From NCBI GenBank assembly GCA_012931725.1, contig CM022944.1, positions 18,665,979-18,729,978 of the forward strand: a stretch of 64,000 nt of DNA, read 5' to 3'. Below, piece after piece: positions 39,489-53,100 of this stretch. The position numbers were made by a program, and so were the translations under genes. The DNA is from Litsea cubeba. Its lineage: Eukaryota > Streptophyta > Magnoliopsida > Laurales > Lauraceae. The notes beneath the pieces are model-generated. The model had not been told where the DNA came from, made no database searches, and worked only from the letters and a program-made list of their open reading frames with translations. Every line of letters starts with the position of its first letter. Position 1 is the first letter of the stretch.

Positions 39489-41567
39489 ATTATTAGTTTG
39501 TTGGCATGAGCTCAAAAATAACTAGGTCTCTTAAATATGAAAGACAAGTAGGTATGATTCAATATCTTTAATGGGTTTGTGGTCATGTGGGCCACACCCA
39601 TTTAATCCAACACTTAAAGCAACAAAAAAACAAAAGATCCTCAAATAACAAAAAAACAAATTATCCAAGTCCCCGCACTTTGCTAGAGAGGTGCTACAAT
39701 CCTTAAAACCTCCAAGCATCATCCTTGCTGTTTACAAGCATCTTGTGAAGAATAAGCCTCCCATATAATTCTCCAAGCTCCTTGAAGCTTTTGGTAAGAA
39801 TTACTTATAAAAATTATGAACCAATGAAAATAAATCACACTATATTTTACGAGCTCTCATCAAATTTTACTCAATTTGAGTAGGACCCACTTAGAATCCC
39901 CAAATAATCTAATAGTGGGCGACAAATTCATTACTCTCCTCAATGAGACGTACTTAAGAAAAATTCAAACTAGTCAAAACGAATGGATTCATCTTTAATT
40001 TACTAAAATAGGATTTAATTTTATAATTATGGCTTCTTCTTTTTTTGCATGCATCAAGGAGAATAGTCCAGTCATATCATAGACCATGGGGAAACCCTTG
40101 TCATAAAACTAAAAATAAAAAAGAAACATGACATTTATCCTTAATTAATATTTTAAGAAATTATTATATAAAAATTATGTAAGTTAAGTGCACTTTTCTC
40201 CTTTTTTTCATAGATTTTGAAATATAGCACATATTTGGCATCTCTATTTTGGGCTCGGGTTGGGCAAGGGCCTGCAAAGCTAATATGAAATTATGAATAT
40301 AACTCGGATCTGGATCTTATACATCGATCATAATCGGGTCCATGAATCTGACCCCAACACCATCAGTGACTCCATCCTTTTCAAAATGCATGTATTAGGG
40401 TTTAAGGCTCTTCTTCTTTCCCACTTTCTAGGGTTTTTCCCCCAATCGAGAGGGAAATCCTGCATCAATAGTTGCGCAGAGTTGAAGACGAGGCCCAGTA
40501 GCAGAAACCCTCATCTGATCGGACGGTTCTCGTGATCAATGATGTTATCTCTTCATAAGAGATGGACCTGGGCCATCAAAGGCCAAGAACTGTGGCTGGT
40601 TTACCCGGCACGATCCGAAATCCTCACCTACCAAAACCCCCAAATCCTACCTGACCGATAATGTCAAGAAACCGTGACCGTCTCGTCGCAGCACGCACAT
40701 GTCAGCCGAGCTCAGGTCCTTCTCATCTCTCCTTCCTTCTCTTCTGTTTCTTTCTCGCCTTTTTCTATGAGAAATTAGAATGGGGGGTTTTAGTGAAAAC
40801 GAATCAACCCAAGGGCCTTTTTAGTAAATCGAATCAAGGGCTTTTTAGTAAATTTGTGTGTATTAGCGCATTAAAATACGTTAAATGAACTCTACGAAAA
40901 GGATGCTGAAGAGGTAAAAGGTGGGGGGTGAAGGATATGAAGTAGAGATGTTTCCTGTGTATTGAATTACTAGATGATGGTTGGTCATTCACTTTTCTAT
41001 CTTCCCTTGATTCAACTTTGTAAGAGAAAAAGCTATTTGATGCTCATTTTTAAATTTACTTTTTTTATTTTTATTTTAACCACTTATCGCATGAAATCTT
41101 TGTATTCAATTCCTATGTATTTTAGTGCAAACAAATAAAGGCCTTTTAAGGTTTTTTTTCCGACCTTTAATGAAGATGAATGGCCCGAATAACCAATTTG
41201 AGGCCCACAAAAGTGTGAAAAAAAAAAAGGTTGAAGGGTTTTGAGCCTATATTGCATAGGCACCCTATTCAATTTGTATTAGCACCTTTTTCTTCATTTA
41301 CATATGTAACGATTTACTATCTCCTTGGGTCTTAAATAATAACACAAGAAAGGGATTCATTCATGCATCATTTTCATACTCAAATGCAAACAAACTTGAT
41401 CATGCGTAAGTATTGTGCATGTGCTTAATTTACATATGTAAATGCATGTAAATGAGTGAAGACAAACGACCTCTTTATCTTATGAGACAAATAGTTGCCT
41501 CTCTAGTCACTTCCTCTCGCTTTTGCCGTCTCCTTGTCTCTCTTCCAAACAAGTACTATCCTCTGTC
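39489..41567. other. Intergenic DNA, no gene recognised
   Basis: The stretch is AT-rich with several short ORFs, none resembling a known protein. Around 40398-40440 two TTAGGGTTTAAGG/CTAGGGTTTTTCC phrases (telo-box-like, common in leaders of plant housekeeping genes) precede ORFs of 30-80 codons. A non-coding or decayed gene leader is possible, but I see no supporting exon. Confidence 0.5.
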
Positions 41568-42863
41568 TGTCACGACCCGGGCCCGAGATTAGATTATTTC
41601 GGACAAAACCCGAGTCGCGATCCTCATTACTTACCTCCCGTAAGCTCCGAATTAACCGAAGTTAATACGAACATCCAAAAGGGATGACAAATCATTAATA
41701 CCTGTCAAATGTATAAAATTACGGAATATATATAACATTGACTATACATTAGTACTTTACATTAACAGTAAAGTTCATATACACATTCTATTTTCATATA
41801 AGTCCACCACTGTATGTTCAATTACAATACAGGGGGACTCCTATTATGTTCCAAATCTACTAAACAAAAATCCGTTCAAAACCTTTACAAGGATATCTAT
41901 TCAATTGCATTCTGATCTCACGTCCATTCGATCAAACCTCTTGGAGGTATCGCATGGGCCTCCTCCACTGGCGGTGTAACCTCTGCAAGACCAGCACGGG
42001 CAATTGGCCTGTAATGCCATCAATAGTACTGTGAACATGACGGTTCAACAATGTATATACAATTCTATGATAGTACATGCTAACCTTTTATATGAACCTG
42101 TTAATTTATCAAGTTAACAGTTCTACGCCATTCAATACAGTTCAATAGTAAACACTAGGAACAAAGGCCCATGCTTAGCCCGGGCCCCAAAAGGAGAATA
42201 TATTTAAATTAAAGTAAGAGAAAATATATTATTTAAAAAAGAAATAAGTAATTAGATTGAAAAGTGAGCTCCTCCTTATCTACATATATAACTTAGACTA
42301 AAATACTGTTCTCATGTGCCTTTGCAAAACTCAAAAACATCAAATTACCAATCTTAGTCCAACAAAATTTATTTAAAAAATTACATGTTCTTTATGTGCT
42401 ATTAATTTTTTGTTTTTATGTGTTGTTCAATGATTCATTAATATCACTAGAACCCTTACCATGTTTACTTAGGGTCCGCTGGCAATCTCGTAGCAGTGGG
42501 GCTCAAAAGGTAGTTGATGGCCTGCCAATATAAGGTAGGTATGACCCGAACCCGACCTAGTTACCCGATGGAGAGATTTTAGGGATGAGATGATAAAGAA
42601 GATTGGACTGGATGGAGAGATTTTAGGGAAGATTGGAGGGAATGGAGAGATTTTAGGAGATTTGAGGAAATATAACTTTTAAGAGTCCCTCGTTTTTTTC
42701 CTTTTGTATTAGAGAATTTTGGGGTGAGGTGGCACCCTCCACATGCCACCTTCCCCTTTGCTTTTCTTTTTATTTTTTTTTCTTTCGTATTTCTATGAAG
42801 GAGAGGCTTTGTAGGGATAAGGTGGCACCCCCACAGCCCACCTCCCCCTTGCTTTAATATATA

Positions 42864-44190
42864 CTAGCAAAACCCCGTGGATAACCACGAAACCACCAAT
42901 AGACCTAACAAAATGACCTAATATATTTAAGTGGACCTCCAAGATGAATGGGGTCCACCATCTATATTCTAACCGTCCATAAAACCATATGATGCGGGCT
43001 GGGACCCATGAATTGCTTGATAAAGATCAAAGGATCAAATGATCATAGACCTCACAAATTGACCAAACCTAACCTATTTAAGTGGAACCCCCCAGATGAA
43101 TGGGGTCCATCATCCCTATTCTAACCGTCCATAAAATCATATTATGCGGGATGGGACCCATGAATTGATTTAAAAAAATCAAAGGATCAAATGATCGTAG
43201 ACCATAACAAATTGACCAAATATTTTTAAGTGAGACCCAGATGAATGGGGTCCACCATCTTTATTCTAACCGTCCATAAAATTAAATGATGCGGGCCGGG
43301 ACCGATGAATTGATTGATAAAGATCAAATGATCATAGACCTCTCAAATTGACCAAACCTAATCTATTTAAGTGGGACCCCTAAGATGAATGAGGTCCACC
43401 ATCCATGAAACAATATGATGCGGGATGGACCCATGAATTGCTTGATAAAGATCGAAGGATCAAATGATCATAGACCTCACAAATTGACCAAACATAACCT
43501 ATTTAAGTGGAACCCCCCAGATGAATGGGGTCCACCATCTCTATTATAACCATCCATAAAACTATATTATGCGGGATGGGACCCATGAATTGATTTAAAA
43601 AGATCAAATGATCAAATGATCGTACACCTAAAAAATTGACCAAATATTTTAAGTGGGACCCAGATGAATGGGGTCCACCATCTTTATTCTAACCGTCCAT
43701 AAAATCAAATGATGCGGACCGGGACCCATGAATTGATTGATAAAGATCAAATGATTAAATGATCATAGACCTCTCAAATTGACCAAACCTAACCTATTTA
43801 AGTGGGACCCCCCAGATGAATGGGGTCCACCATCTCTATTCTAACCGTCCATGAAATAATCTGATGCGAGCTGGGACCCATGAGTTGCTAACCTATTTAA
43901 GTGGGACCCCCAAGATGAATGGGGTCCACCATCTATATTCTAACCGTCCATGAAATAATCTGATTGCGGGGCTGGGACCCATGAATTGCTTGATAATGAT
44001 GAAAGTATTAAAGAGAGATTTTAGGGAGGGAGAGATGGAGAAATTTTAGATGGAGAATGAGAGTTTTTAGGGATTGCATTAGCAGGACACCATTATAGGC
44101 TGGTTGCTGCCACGTGTCCCTCTCTAAGACATGTCAGGTGTCCTCCTCCAGGAATTCTCATGAGTGTATACATCCCTTTAGTAATATAGA
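42864..44190 (-). mobile_element. Helitron, non-autonomous, nested in the solo LTR
   Basis: On the minus strand it starts TCTATATTACTAAAGGGATG (44190 downward) and ends with the hairpin CGTGG-TTAT-CCACG, then GGGTTTTG and CTAG. The flanking bases are A on the 5' side and T on the 3' side, as in Helitron insertion between A and T. No Rep/helicase ORF is present. The interior is mostly a tandem array of GATGAATGGGGTCCACCATC units. Confidence 0.82.
42900..43990 (+). repeat. Minisatellite inside the Helitron, about eight units of 135-155 bp
   Basis: Each unit has CTATTTAAGTGGGACCC, then AGATGAATGGGGTCCACCA, then CTAACCGTCCATAAAA, then GATGCGGGCTGGGACCCATG. The GATGAATGGGGTCC box recurs about every 135-155 bp; the last interval is shorter, near 100 bp. 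Units differ by small deletions. Confidence 0.85.
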
Positions 44191-45790
44191 TATCTAATTA
44201 GTGAAGTCAAGTAATGATAATTACTTAAGACATCTGTAGCAATATTCGTTTCAATTCAAGTACAGTGTTCTACAAGTGCAGTCAAGTAATCAATCATTGA
44301 TTGATATCTACTATGACATTCACTTCATTTCACTTCTAACAATTCATTTCATTGACATCATTAGAGTCACTTTATAGACACAACATTTGGCAACTACAAT
44401 AGCATTCGTTCATTACTTTTCCTTTATCCATCTTCCCTCAAAGGAAGGATTCATCTTCCTAATGGAAGGTATCATTTGGTCAAAATCTTTCAATGACAAT
44501 CATCTAACATTCATTCATTATCATCTCTTTAGTTAGTCATTCTGTGGTTATTCATTGAGTACTCTTTATTACATGGCTTATCAATTACTTCCTCTATTGG
44601 CTAAGGGCGGAAGGGCGCACCATTCAATGACCCATGCCTCAAGGAATTATCAAATGGGTGGGACTTACCAGTGTCTTGATCAGAGATCACTGATATCACC
44701 ACGGAGCTCCGGAACGCCCCCATTCCATCTACTGCAGTAGGAATAGTCATTTCATTGTTACCTTTAGTAACTGTTCATTACGTTGTTACATTTAGTAACT
44801 TTTCATTCAATTCATTTATCCAATGTATTAGTTCAGTACAACTCAATAACGAGCTGTTCATTCATTTACAATTCATTTTTAATGAAATAGCTATGTAGTG
44901 CTCGACTCAAGGGTCAACACACTTAATCCACTTCTGGATTCAATTCAATTTACTAAGTCCATTCAAACAATTGAAAGGACCAAACATTGCACTAAAGTTT
45001 AACAATACTATTTACAATATATACGCAATTACAAGTCAATGAGGGAATTATGATAATTAGTAATTCCACTCATTTCTTTTACTTAGTTCCCACCAACCAT
45101 TCGAGTGTAACCTTTGGTTATCCAATGTACGTGCTATTCTTGATGGACATCACAATTAGATAATGTGTACATTAGAGTCCCCGTAATTATCACTCATGGC
45201 GGTTTAGTTCAGTGCAGCTCAATAACGAGCTTAACAACTACAATATAATTAGACTGGGAAGTCAAGTCAATTAATTCAGTACATTATGTCAGTGTAGCTC
45301 ACTAATGAGCTAAGGACTTCGATACCAAGTAGACTTGGAAATCAATTCGAATCCTATTCAGACTTCTAACCAATCAGTTGAGTAAAGCACTCGTTATCCA
45401 ATACATGTGTTATTCTTGATGAACATCACTATATATATAATTTGTGTATTAGGATATCCTTAGCTAACACTTATGAAGGTTTAGACATTAATAAAACCAG
45501 TCTGTATAAATTAGACTTCCATTTAGAAGAAAACAGACCTCAATCTGTAACTTTCCTCCAGTTCGGTTTCCTTTTCAGAATCTAAATTCTCTTCTGAGAC
45601 ACTCAATCCATCTTGGACTGAGATTCCATGAACTATACTTATGAAAAGTGTAACTTACGTATTAATTATCATTAATATGATAATTAGTCATTAGACTAAT
45701 TTCGCAAATTAATTATGCCCACGTAATCCATTTATGTTCATAAGGAAATTAATTAAGTTCACCCCCAAAAACATAAATTTTCGGGACCTG

Positions 45791-45894
45791 CGATCGATCG
45801 GCTTGTATGCCCGATCGATCGGACTGAAAACACATCCAGTTAAGGTATGTCCGATCGATCGGTCTGTACGCCCGATCGATCGACCGATCGATCG
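45791..45894 (+). repeat. Five CGATCGATCG palindromes in the solo LTR
   Basis: CGATCGATCG occurs at 45791, 45812, 45852, 45873 and 45885. Four of the five are followed by G and short linkers such as CTTGTATGCC, TCTGTACGCC and ACTGAAAACA. The units alternate in a partly tandem fashion. Confidence 0.9.
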
Positions 45895-46582
45895 GACCCG
45901 ATGCAAAATTTCAGCTTCAGGTTCTGAACTGATTTTTCTTTTCTTCCTCTCTACATCAAATCCCTTCACTTATAACATGAAACCAAGTGAAATCTCTTGT
46001 TCCCCTGTCAAACATCAATTCATTCACATACACCCAGTTCAATTCATTTTAATAATTCAATTCCATACATATAACCAATCTCGAAGATTAGAATTGATAT
46101 CATAATCATAACAAAATCAAAGAACTAATCACAAATAGCATCTAATCACAAGAATATGTTTATACTTGCCTCCTTGAAGATTAATTTGACAAAAGCCCCC
46201 TTTATTAGCATGCTTTGAGAGCAAAATCCCTAAATCAAACACTCTTTTAACCTATTCCAAAACAAATTCACAAGATGAACTACTATGAGTTCTTTGTGCT
46301 AGAAATCACTACAACCATCCTAATAGAACATCAAGGGTCTTAAAAAGGGTCCAAGCACTTACTTGTAGCTCAAAGAGAAGATTGAGCCCTCTTTCCAAAG
46401 CTCCAAATGTCCAATAATGGAGAATGAGGTGAGGAAGAAGATGAAGATGATGAATCATCTCTCTAAAATCACTTAAGCTCTCCCAAGATCACTCTTGATC
46501 AAGAAGGATGGGAGAAGGAGAGAAAGGGATGGAGAAAAGTTGCCTAGGGTTTCTAATGAGTTGGGTGAGCTCCATCTCTTAG

Positions 46583-46590
46583 CTTATATA
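46583..46590 (-). promoter_or_regulatory. TATA box of the solo LTR
   Basis: Minus strand GGGGCTTATATAAGC, about 400 bp from the LTR start, is well placed for the LTR promoter. Confidence 0.6.
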
Positions 46591-46992
46591 AGCCCCACTT
46601 TTGCATTTAAGCCCCTTTCCATTTACTCATTTACACTTTAAGTCAAGTGAGGGTCCACTTGGCTAATCTTAAGTCAAAATCAATCGAGTACATTATGAAA
46701 TTTAACACATTAATCGAGATACACGCGATGGTACCAAGAAATACCATATTCGACGAAATACGTGAAAATCCGTATTTACGAAGAAGTCCTTGTCCCTCCT
46801 CATTCAAACAAATTTTCAATTCAATGATCTTAATATTATTCAAATTCATTTCATTATGCTCAATTCAATCATTAGAGACTTGTTTATCTCTTTTTGGTCA
46901 TTAACCAACATTGACTCAATTAATTATGCTTAATTAGCATAAATCTCAATTAATTAGCCTTAATCCTCATTAATTCGGGACGGGGTGTAACA

Positions 46993-47793
46993 CTTTCTCT
47001 CACCTCACCATCTTCTCGGAAGGAATAATCATAAACTACATGCGTAGGCTGCACTGCAGATAACATTAGCATTGTGGCATCCATATGTTCGGTTGAGAAG
47101 CTGAAATTGATAGTGTCACTTGTGTCTTGGATGCCAATGTAAAATTAATGTTACTCATTTAAGGTTCAGAACCAGTATGCAGGGTTTGGTTTTTTCTTAC
47201 CTTCATCTCATGGTTAAGTATGAAGAGTTTGAAGACACCACATCAGAAGTGAATTGGAGATACCTGTGTGGCAAAAGTCTTTCTTTCTTTGTAATTTCAT
47301 TTTCTGGATTATCTTCTGATTCTGAGAAGATATGGAAGCAAAAAACAAGATATTTTAAACAGGGTTTAACCACATCATTACATTACACCCTGTCAGAAAG
47401 ACCTTTCCAGTACTGAACCTTGAAGTCAGCCTCAAAATTAGACTCAATCAATGCCTTAATGTATTTCACAAACATCTTCTAAGGAAGAAACAACAACAAA
47501 ACAACACCAACAATAGCAATGACGACAACAACCACAACAGCAACAGCAGCCGCAGTACATGGAACCAGAAAACTCTTTTAACCTGTTTCAAAGTTTAAGT
47601 AGTAACTCTTTCAGCTGAAGTACCAAGCTTTTGATGAAATAAGGCTCTGACTTAAAACACAAGAGAACCTAAAAGAAATTTACTGAAACAAGGATAAAGT
47701 GACAAATCCAAAATGGAAAAATGCATCTCAAATCAGGAATTTCAACTTCTGGTGGCAGCTGCTCCACCAACGGCAGTTAGCTTCTCTGCCTTC
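46993..47793. other. Spacer downstream of the FTIP-like gene
   Basis: No gene was recognised. At 47495-47560 there is an imperfect AAC/CAA/CAG microsatellite. The last 150-200 nt probably hold the 3' untranslated region of the FTIP-like gene. Confidence 0.5.
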
Positions 47794-50190
47794 TCAAAGC
47801 ATGCTGTCTGAGCGAGCTGGCAATCTCTTGAAGAAATTGCTTGGAACAGAGGGCAACTTGCTTCGAAATCTGGGGTGACGAAGCATGAAAAGGCCTGCAA
47901 CTAGAGCAACAATTGTGAAGGGGGTCACATACAGTGTTACAGCTGCACATAGACAGAAGATTATGAAGAGGCTAGTAGCTCTCGGGTCTCTCCAACTGAG
48001 CAGGGACTGCAATCTCTCACCCTGGTTTGCGATGTCTCCCACAACTGTCTGTATCCTCCTTGCTACACTCCTAAGCCTATCATATCTCATTCGAACAAGC
48101 TCCTGTGTTTTAGATGTCGGAAACGTATCAAACTCCTCATCCAGCTCATCCGGGTGGACTACCTCTGCCCATGACAGTTTGGTATCCATATGGGGTGGGT
48201 GCCTTGGCCTGAACCTGTAGTTCCATATCCCAATTACAAACATGTACAAAAATAGTGTTGGCAGTATGAGCTCCGGATACCAAATCAAGATCAAGAACAG
48301 AACATGAACCAGCACAGATGTGATTGGATTCTTCCAGTGGCAGACATCGTCGAACCATTTGCCAATTGCTGTTACCCCTGACAGGAGGAACATTATCCTG
48401 AAGAAGTTGGCTTTGCTTCTTCTCATACTCCACATATGGGAATCCACATCTAGCATGTACTCCACAACCTCTTTCCTCAGTGGTGGTTCAGCTCGTCCAA
48501 GCCTTACTGCTACTATGCTCATGGCCTGATACCTCAGATTATCTAATTGGTTCACTGTGAATGGGTGCAGGTAATGCATTTTGGGAAGTAGCGGCTGACT
48601 GTACAGATGTATCATGTTGATCAAAGACAGGCAAGTGAATCGAACTGCCAATTGAAGCTCCCCCATCTTCTTTACCCCAGACGGGTGCAGAACAAGAAGC
48701 GGGTAGGAATGTGTATATATTCGATCTGTTTCTAGGGTCGATAGACGAATTCTTACTTTCCCAATTCTTGAATCTCTACCTGAACCTCCGCCGTTGGGCT
48801 TCTCACTACCCCCCAAGTGGCAGTTATCGAAAACACCTATTGTAATGACTGTACAAGGGTCATAAACCTCCCATGTGTATTGTTCATTCCATTTGGGGCT
48901 CAAGCTGTCAATGATGGTTCTGGTTCTTACCCACTTCAGTCCATATTTGGCGACGCCGTAGGCATCAGTGGTGCCTCTGCCATCCTTCATCTTCATGGGC
49001 AACAGCCCTTGTGCGCTCAGGATTCCCACTTCCAGTATTCCAATTGGCTGCTTCCAGAGCTGCCTTGCAGTAGGGCGCTGGTCGCTTATATACAAGGTTG
49101 ATTCATCCATCACATGATAAGCACCTTCAAGGCAACCTCTGAGGTGGACTCTAGTTGAAAACCTTAGCTCCTTCCTCTTATCACCTTCCAGGACACCGAA
49201 CCCGAATCTCTCTAGGTTGAACCAGCGGGAATGAACTGGCCTATGATCCAGCCTCTTCTCAAACAAGGTGAGTGGCAGCACTGCTCTCCCAAGCACCTCA
49301 TCTTTTGTCTGCTGCACTCGATCCTCAACTGTAAGAACCAAGTGCTCTTCAAAGGGCTCAGCCACCACAAAGATCAGGTCCTCATTCCACATTGGGTTCA
49401 TGGTGCGAGTAGGGTTAACCTTTGTTTTGAGCACCTGATTGCCAACTTGAGCCTTTACAAAGGCCTCAGGTAACCTGCTTTCTCATTTGGCTGTAAATCC
49501 TGTGCTTCAATCACATTAACCCTGAGGTACCAGAGCTGGGTGAGACATAAACTTTTGATCGGACATTGAACACACCCTCCCCATGAACAGATGCAGCGTC
49601 GGAGTGCCATGCCTCTGGAAAGGCTTCATCAGCTTGTGTTCCCATCCAAACTGCAAGCATGACCTCACCTTTTACCTTAATTCCTCGATGGTCCTCCAGC
49701 CTGTACCACTCTGGTGCCAAGGGCTGTCGGGTGGCACCCTGGTCGGTACCTCATTCAAGTCGAACACCACCTTCCCGAGCCAGACATCTCTTGCCACCAT
49801 CTCTCTGTCTTTCACAAAAACCTCAAGCACTGTTGACTGGACCCTTTCTTTGGAGAATGCAAACACTTGGTTCCACTCAGGATTGGTCTTCGTTTCGAAG
49901 TGTTTCGTTGTCCCTTTATAGTTCCCAAGCTTCACTTCTACGTATGGATCACAGCTTCCGGTGATTGAGTCTGTAGGGATCAGCTCTTTAGCTTTTACCA
50001 CCCGCACATAGAGGTAGTACATCTGTTCTACGAGGTCGTATGTGCTGGTATATTTGTCTCCACTCATCCAGCCTCCGCTGCCACGGGCGGCACCCATTGG
50101 CCATCGTTCTCCAAGACGTGGGTTTGTGTCCTTCAATTTGAAATCCTCTTTGGGGTTATGATGGCCTTGTTGGGGGTTCATTTGGTGCAT
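47794..50190 (-). CDS. FTIP: FTIP-like multiple C2 and transmembrane domain protein (MCTP), three -1 frameshifts
   Basis: MCTPs tether ER to plasma membrane at plasmodesmata; FTIP1-type members help move the florigen FT from companion cells. The gene is intronless, as usual for the family, and 2,397 nt from ATG to stop, which fits proteins of about 800 residues. The start reads MHQMNPQQGHH followed by the conserved KEDFKLKDTNP..GERW. Three C2 domains follow (for example TGSCDPYVEVKLGNYKGTTK, TNPEWNQVFAFSK, MNPMWNEDLIFV and GRGTTDAYGVAKYG). The C-terminal PRT_C region has two hydrophobic segments (VLVHVLFLILIWYPELILPT and SLFIIFCLCAAVTLYVTPFT). The frame is broken by single-base losses near 49721-49723, 49537 and 49480-49484. 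All three fall in about 240 nt at or beside short homopolymers, while the other 2.1 kb is open. A young pseudogene and assembly indels are both possible. Confidence 0.92.
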
Positions 50191-53100
50191 GTTTAATGGT
50201 ACACCTTGCAGCTGCTTAAACTACGCTGATTTTTTGTTTTGTGTTGTGGGGAAACTTGTTTGTTTACAACTTGAATTGTCTTGATTTTTGTTCCACGGGC
50301 TGTTTGATGACTTCTGATTTTGGGGAACAGTAGTGGTTGTATTATCAGCAACCACAGGAGAATCAATGAAAATATTAAGCAGCAGATACAGAAGCGGTCA
50401 TGGTGGCAAATGTAGGTGGTGGTGGTGGAGATGTTAGTTTTGCTGAATGTAAATTCTCAAAGCTGATCTCACCCTTGACAAATGAGAAAAACACACTTCA
50501 TCTAATGGGAATTTCTTCAAAACTTCTCTCTAACTACAATGGAGCTATGACAAGAGCCTGTAGGACAGTTGGAGGGTACTCATTATCACAAACATTAGAT
50601 TGCAGGTTTAATTCATGTAACCTACAGTGGAACCATGAATTGATGAATACATACCTTTTAAGAAAGTGGCATCCTGGTAATGTCCTCTGCGCTGTCATAG
50701 GCGCAGGCCTGAAAGCGGCGATTATGGATTCTGTTGTGGTTGCCTAGGTAGAAGGGCTCCCAGTCCAGAGATTTTCTTGACGGTATATGTTCTGCTGCAC
50801 TTGTTTTCGGAGTCAACTTCTACTGATGGCTTCTTTGGGCTTACAATCGTGGGCATCCATAATCTCTACAGCCATCCTCAACAAACTAGGCACCTTTCAC
50901 CAAGAAGCTGCAATCAAGCAGTCCCTTTCAACTAATCTGAAGCTAAATTCAGGAGAGAAGTGGGTCTTTGTTAGGCTGTAAACATGTATATCGGTTTTGC
51001 AGAGGCTGGTTTTGAACGTTTTGTGCATGCAGACACTAACGAGCAGAGCTGAAAGTAGAGATAGGGAAAGCATTAACTATGTTTTATCAGAACTTTAAAA
51101 TAAGAGAAGTGTTTAAAGCATTTTGAGTGGAAGTCGTGTTTCCTTAATGTGTAAGCTTTTGGACACAGCAAATGGGTTAATTTCCAAAGCCACCTTGACA
51201 CCTTTTCTTCCCTTTAGCCAAGATGACCTAAACCACCTTTGACAGCAAAGATATAGCTTTAAATTTAAATAGGTATATTGTGCTGTTAGCTGCCCGCTCA
51301 CTCTTGCAGGCACAACCCCTTGAGGGGCCCTCCCAGGGTCACGTCAATTCATGGGGAAGGTAGGGTCAAAAGATCATGTGTGCGCAAAATTTCAACTCCA
51401 TTAGATCATCCTAATCTCTTGATTCATTAAAGTTAAGTTCAATAGTTTTAGAATGCATCAATCTTTTTTAGGAGGTCACACGTAGAGGGGTGGGTAGGAT
51501 TTATCGCAGGAGGTCTCATATGCTAAAGAAAGGAGCATTGCTTAGCAATGATGCTCGTATAAGTGTGCTCACTTGAGGATTTCCTCACTTAAGGTTTCTC
51601 TCCTTCTAGGTGCTGTCAAACTGCCTTCTCACTATTACTGCTGAATATGCCTTGAGGGAGTAGCTATTTGTTCATGGTTTCTATTAGGTTGTCTAATGGG
51701 TGTTTTGGTCATCTCTAGATACAAGTCCTTGGTTATGTTTTGTTTGTTACAGATGTTCAGCTTTCTTCTCTACTTTCGGCGTGCATAGGTGTTTTATTCT
51801 ATCTTGAATAACAAATTCTTTGGTTCTTTTACTTTTATATGAATTTTCAAAGCTTTGTTTTTTTATTCTTTTAGCACCAGCATTGGTGAGAATGCAAAGC
51901 AAGTAGATAATAATGATAAATACAAAGCAGTGGGTTTAGGAAAGTAAAAGCAAAACCAAAAGCTTAGGTCTTTGTGACTTTGCCAAAGATGCTTTCTTTG
52001 TGCTTTATTCTGTTATGATTGATTTAAATCACACCCATTTCCCCCCTCTTTTCTATTTTAGATGCATACCAGCCCAAAACACACCTTTACTTCCTCACAT
52101 GAGGGCTTCTGAAGTTATCAAATGACAAATCATATTAAGTATGCCATAATGTTTCAGTGCTCCATGGGGTCCTTTCAAAAAAAAATTCCCACCACAAGTA
52201 GCAGGATTGAATAATAATAAACTGATCAAAAAGCTGTACATAGAAAGTCAAAACTGTCCAGTAAGGTAATGAACTGCTTAGACAAAAATATGAAGGGGAT
52301 GTTTGACATAATCATGTCTGTTACATAGAAAATTAAAGGACTTGAAGCATGGCCAAACATCTAATTTTCCAACTTGTGGGGGAAATTTACTTTTTAGTGA
52401 TTTCTTCCTAGTTTCTGTTGGAATTGCATTGGACTCTGCAGAACAATGTGTGCACTGCATCATAGATTCCTCTTGCTGCATTTGGGGCAGCTAAGTTGGA
52501 GAAACACCTACAGAAAATAGTTCCAAGTTTAGCTTTCCAGGGGCAATGAAGGAAGAATGAATCCACCCAAGGGTATGTAATGTATGCATGTCCTGTACAT
52601 TTCAAAGGTCAGTTTTCCGATGTCCAGTTCCTTTCTAATCCTGTGTTCGATAAAGCAAGAGTGGCTTTATTCTCTATCATTGACTTCTTTCACACGCTCT
52701 AGTCCTGGATTTGTATATTTGGAAGACCAAAAGTTGATTCCAACTGCATTGTTGATTGCAGAATACTTGAGTTCATGGAGAATTTGTTTGGGTAGGGCCG
52801 TAGGGGATGGGCCATGAAGTTGGGTATTTGGGTCCGTTCTCAATGGAGAGAATGATTCGGGCTGGGTCTCCCGTGCGGCCGTGCCCATATACATATAGGG
52901 TATGTTTGTGTAGTAAGAGGATTTTGTGCTCTGTGGATTTATGTTTACATATGCAGAATAGCCCCTTTACCATTGCAGGGGAAACCCCACACCTGCTGCC
53001 AATTTTTTCCTCTCATTACCAAATCTGTTTTCTTCAGTCACACCCATTCTCTTTCAATTCAAAGATGAAGATTAAGAGCTGATGTTCCTGAGCAGTGAGC

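Larger units (their letters stand above)
41568..46992 (-). mobile_element. Minus-strand solo LTR of a Ty3/gypsy element (Tekay/chromovirus-like), with a nested Helitron
   Basis: Read on the minus strand it starts TGTTACACCCCGTCCCGAAT and ends GGGCCCGGGTCGTGACA, the boundary style of plant Tekay/Del LTRs. The flanks are CTGTC (41563-41567) and CTTTC (46993-46997), a 5-bp duplication with one mismatch. No internal coding region is present, so it is a solo LTR of about 4.1 kb after removal of the Helitron; other inserts may remain. It carries a minus-strand TATA box at 46590-46583 (TATATAAG) and five CGATCGATCG boxes around 45791-45894. Confidence 0.72.

Noticed and set aside
40293..40535. 80-codon ORF near telo-box-like leader motifs
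   Set aside because: It resembles no family and has no downstream exon; the motifs alone do not make a gene.
50400..50747. 115-codon ORF upstream of the FTIP-like gene
   Set aside because: No similarity, no conserved motif, Gly-rich start from a GGT repeat; judged a chance ORF.
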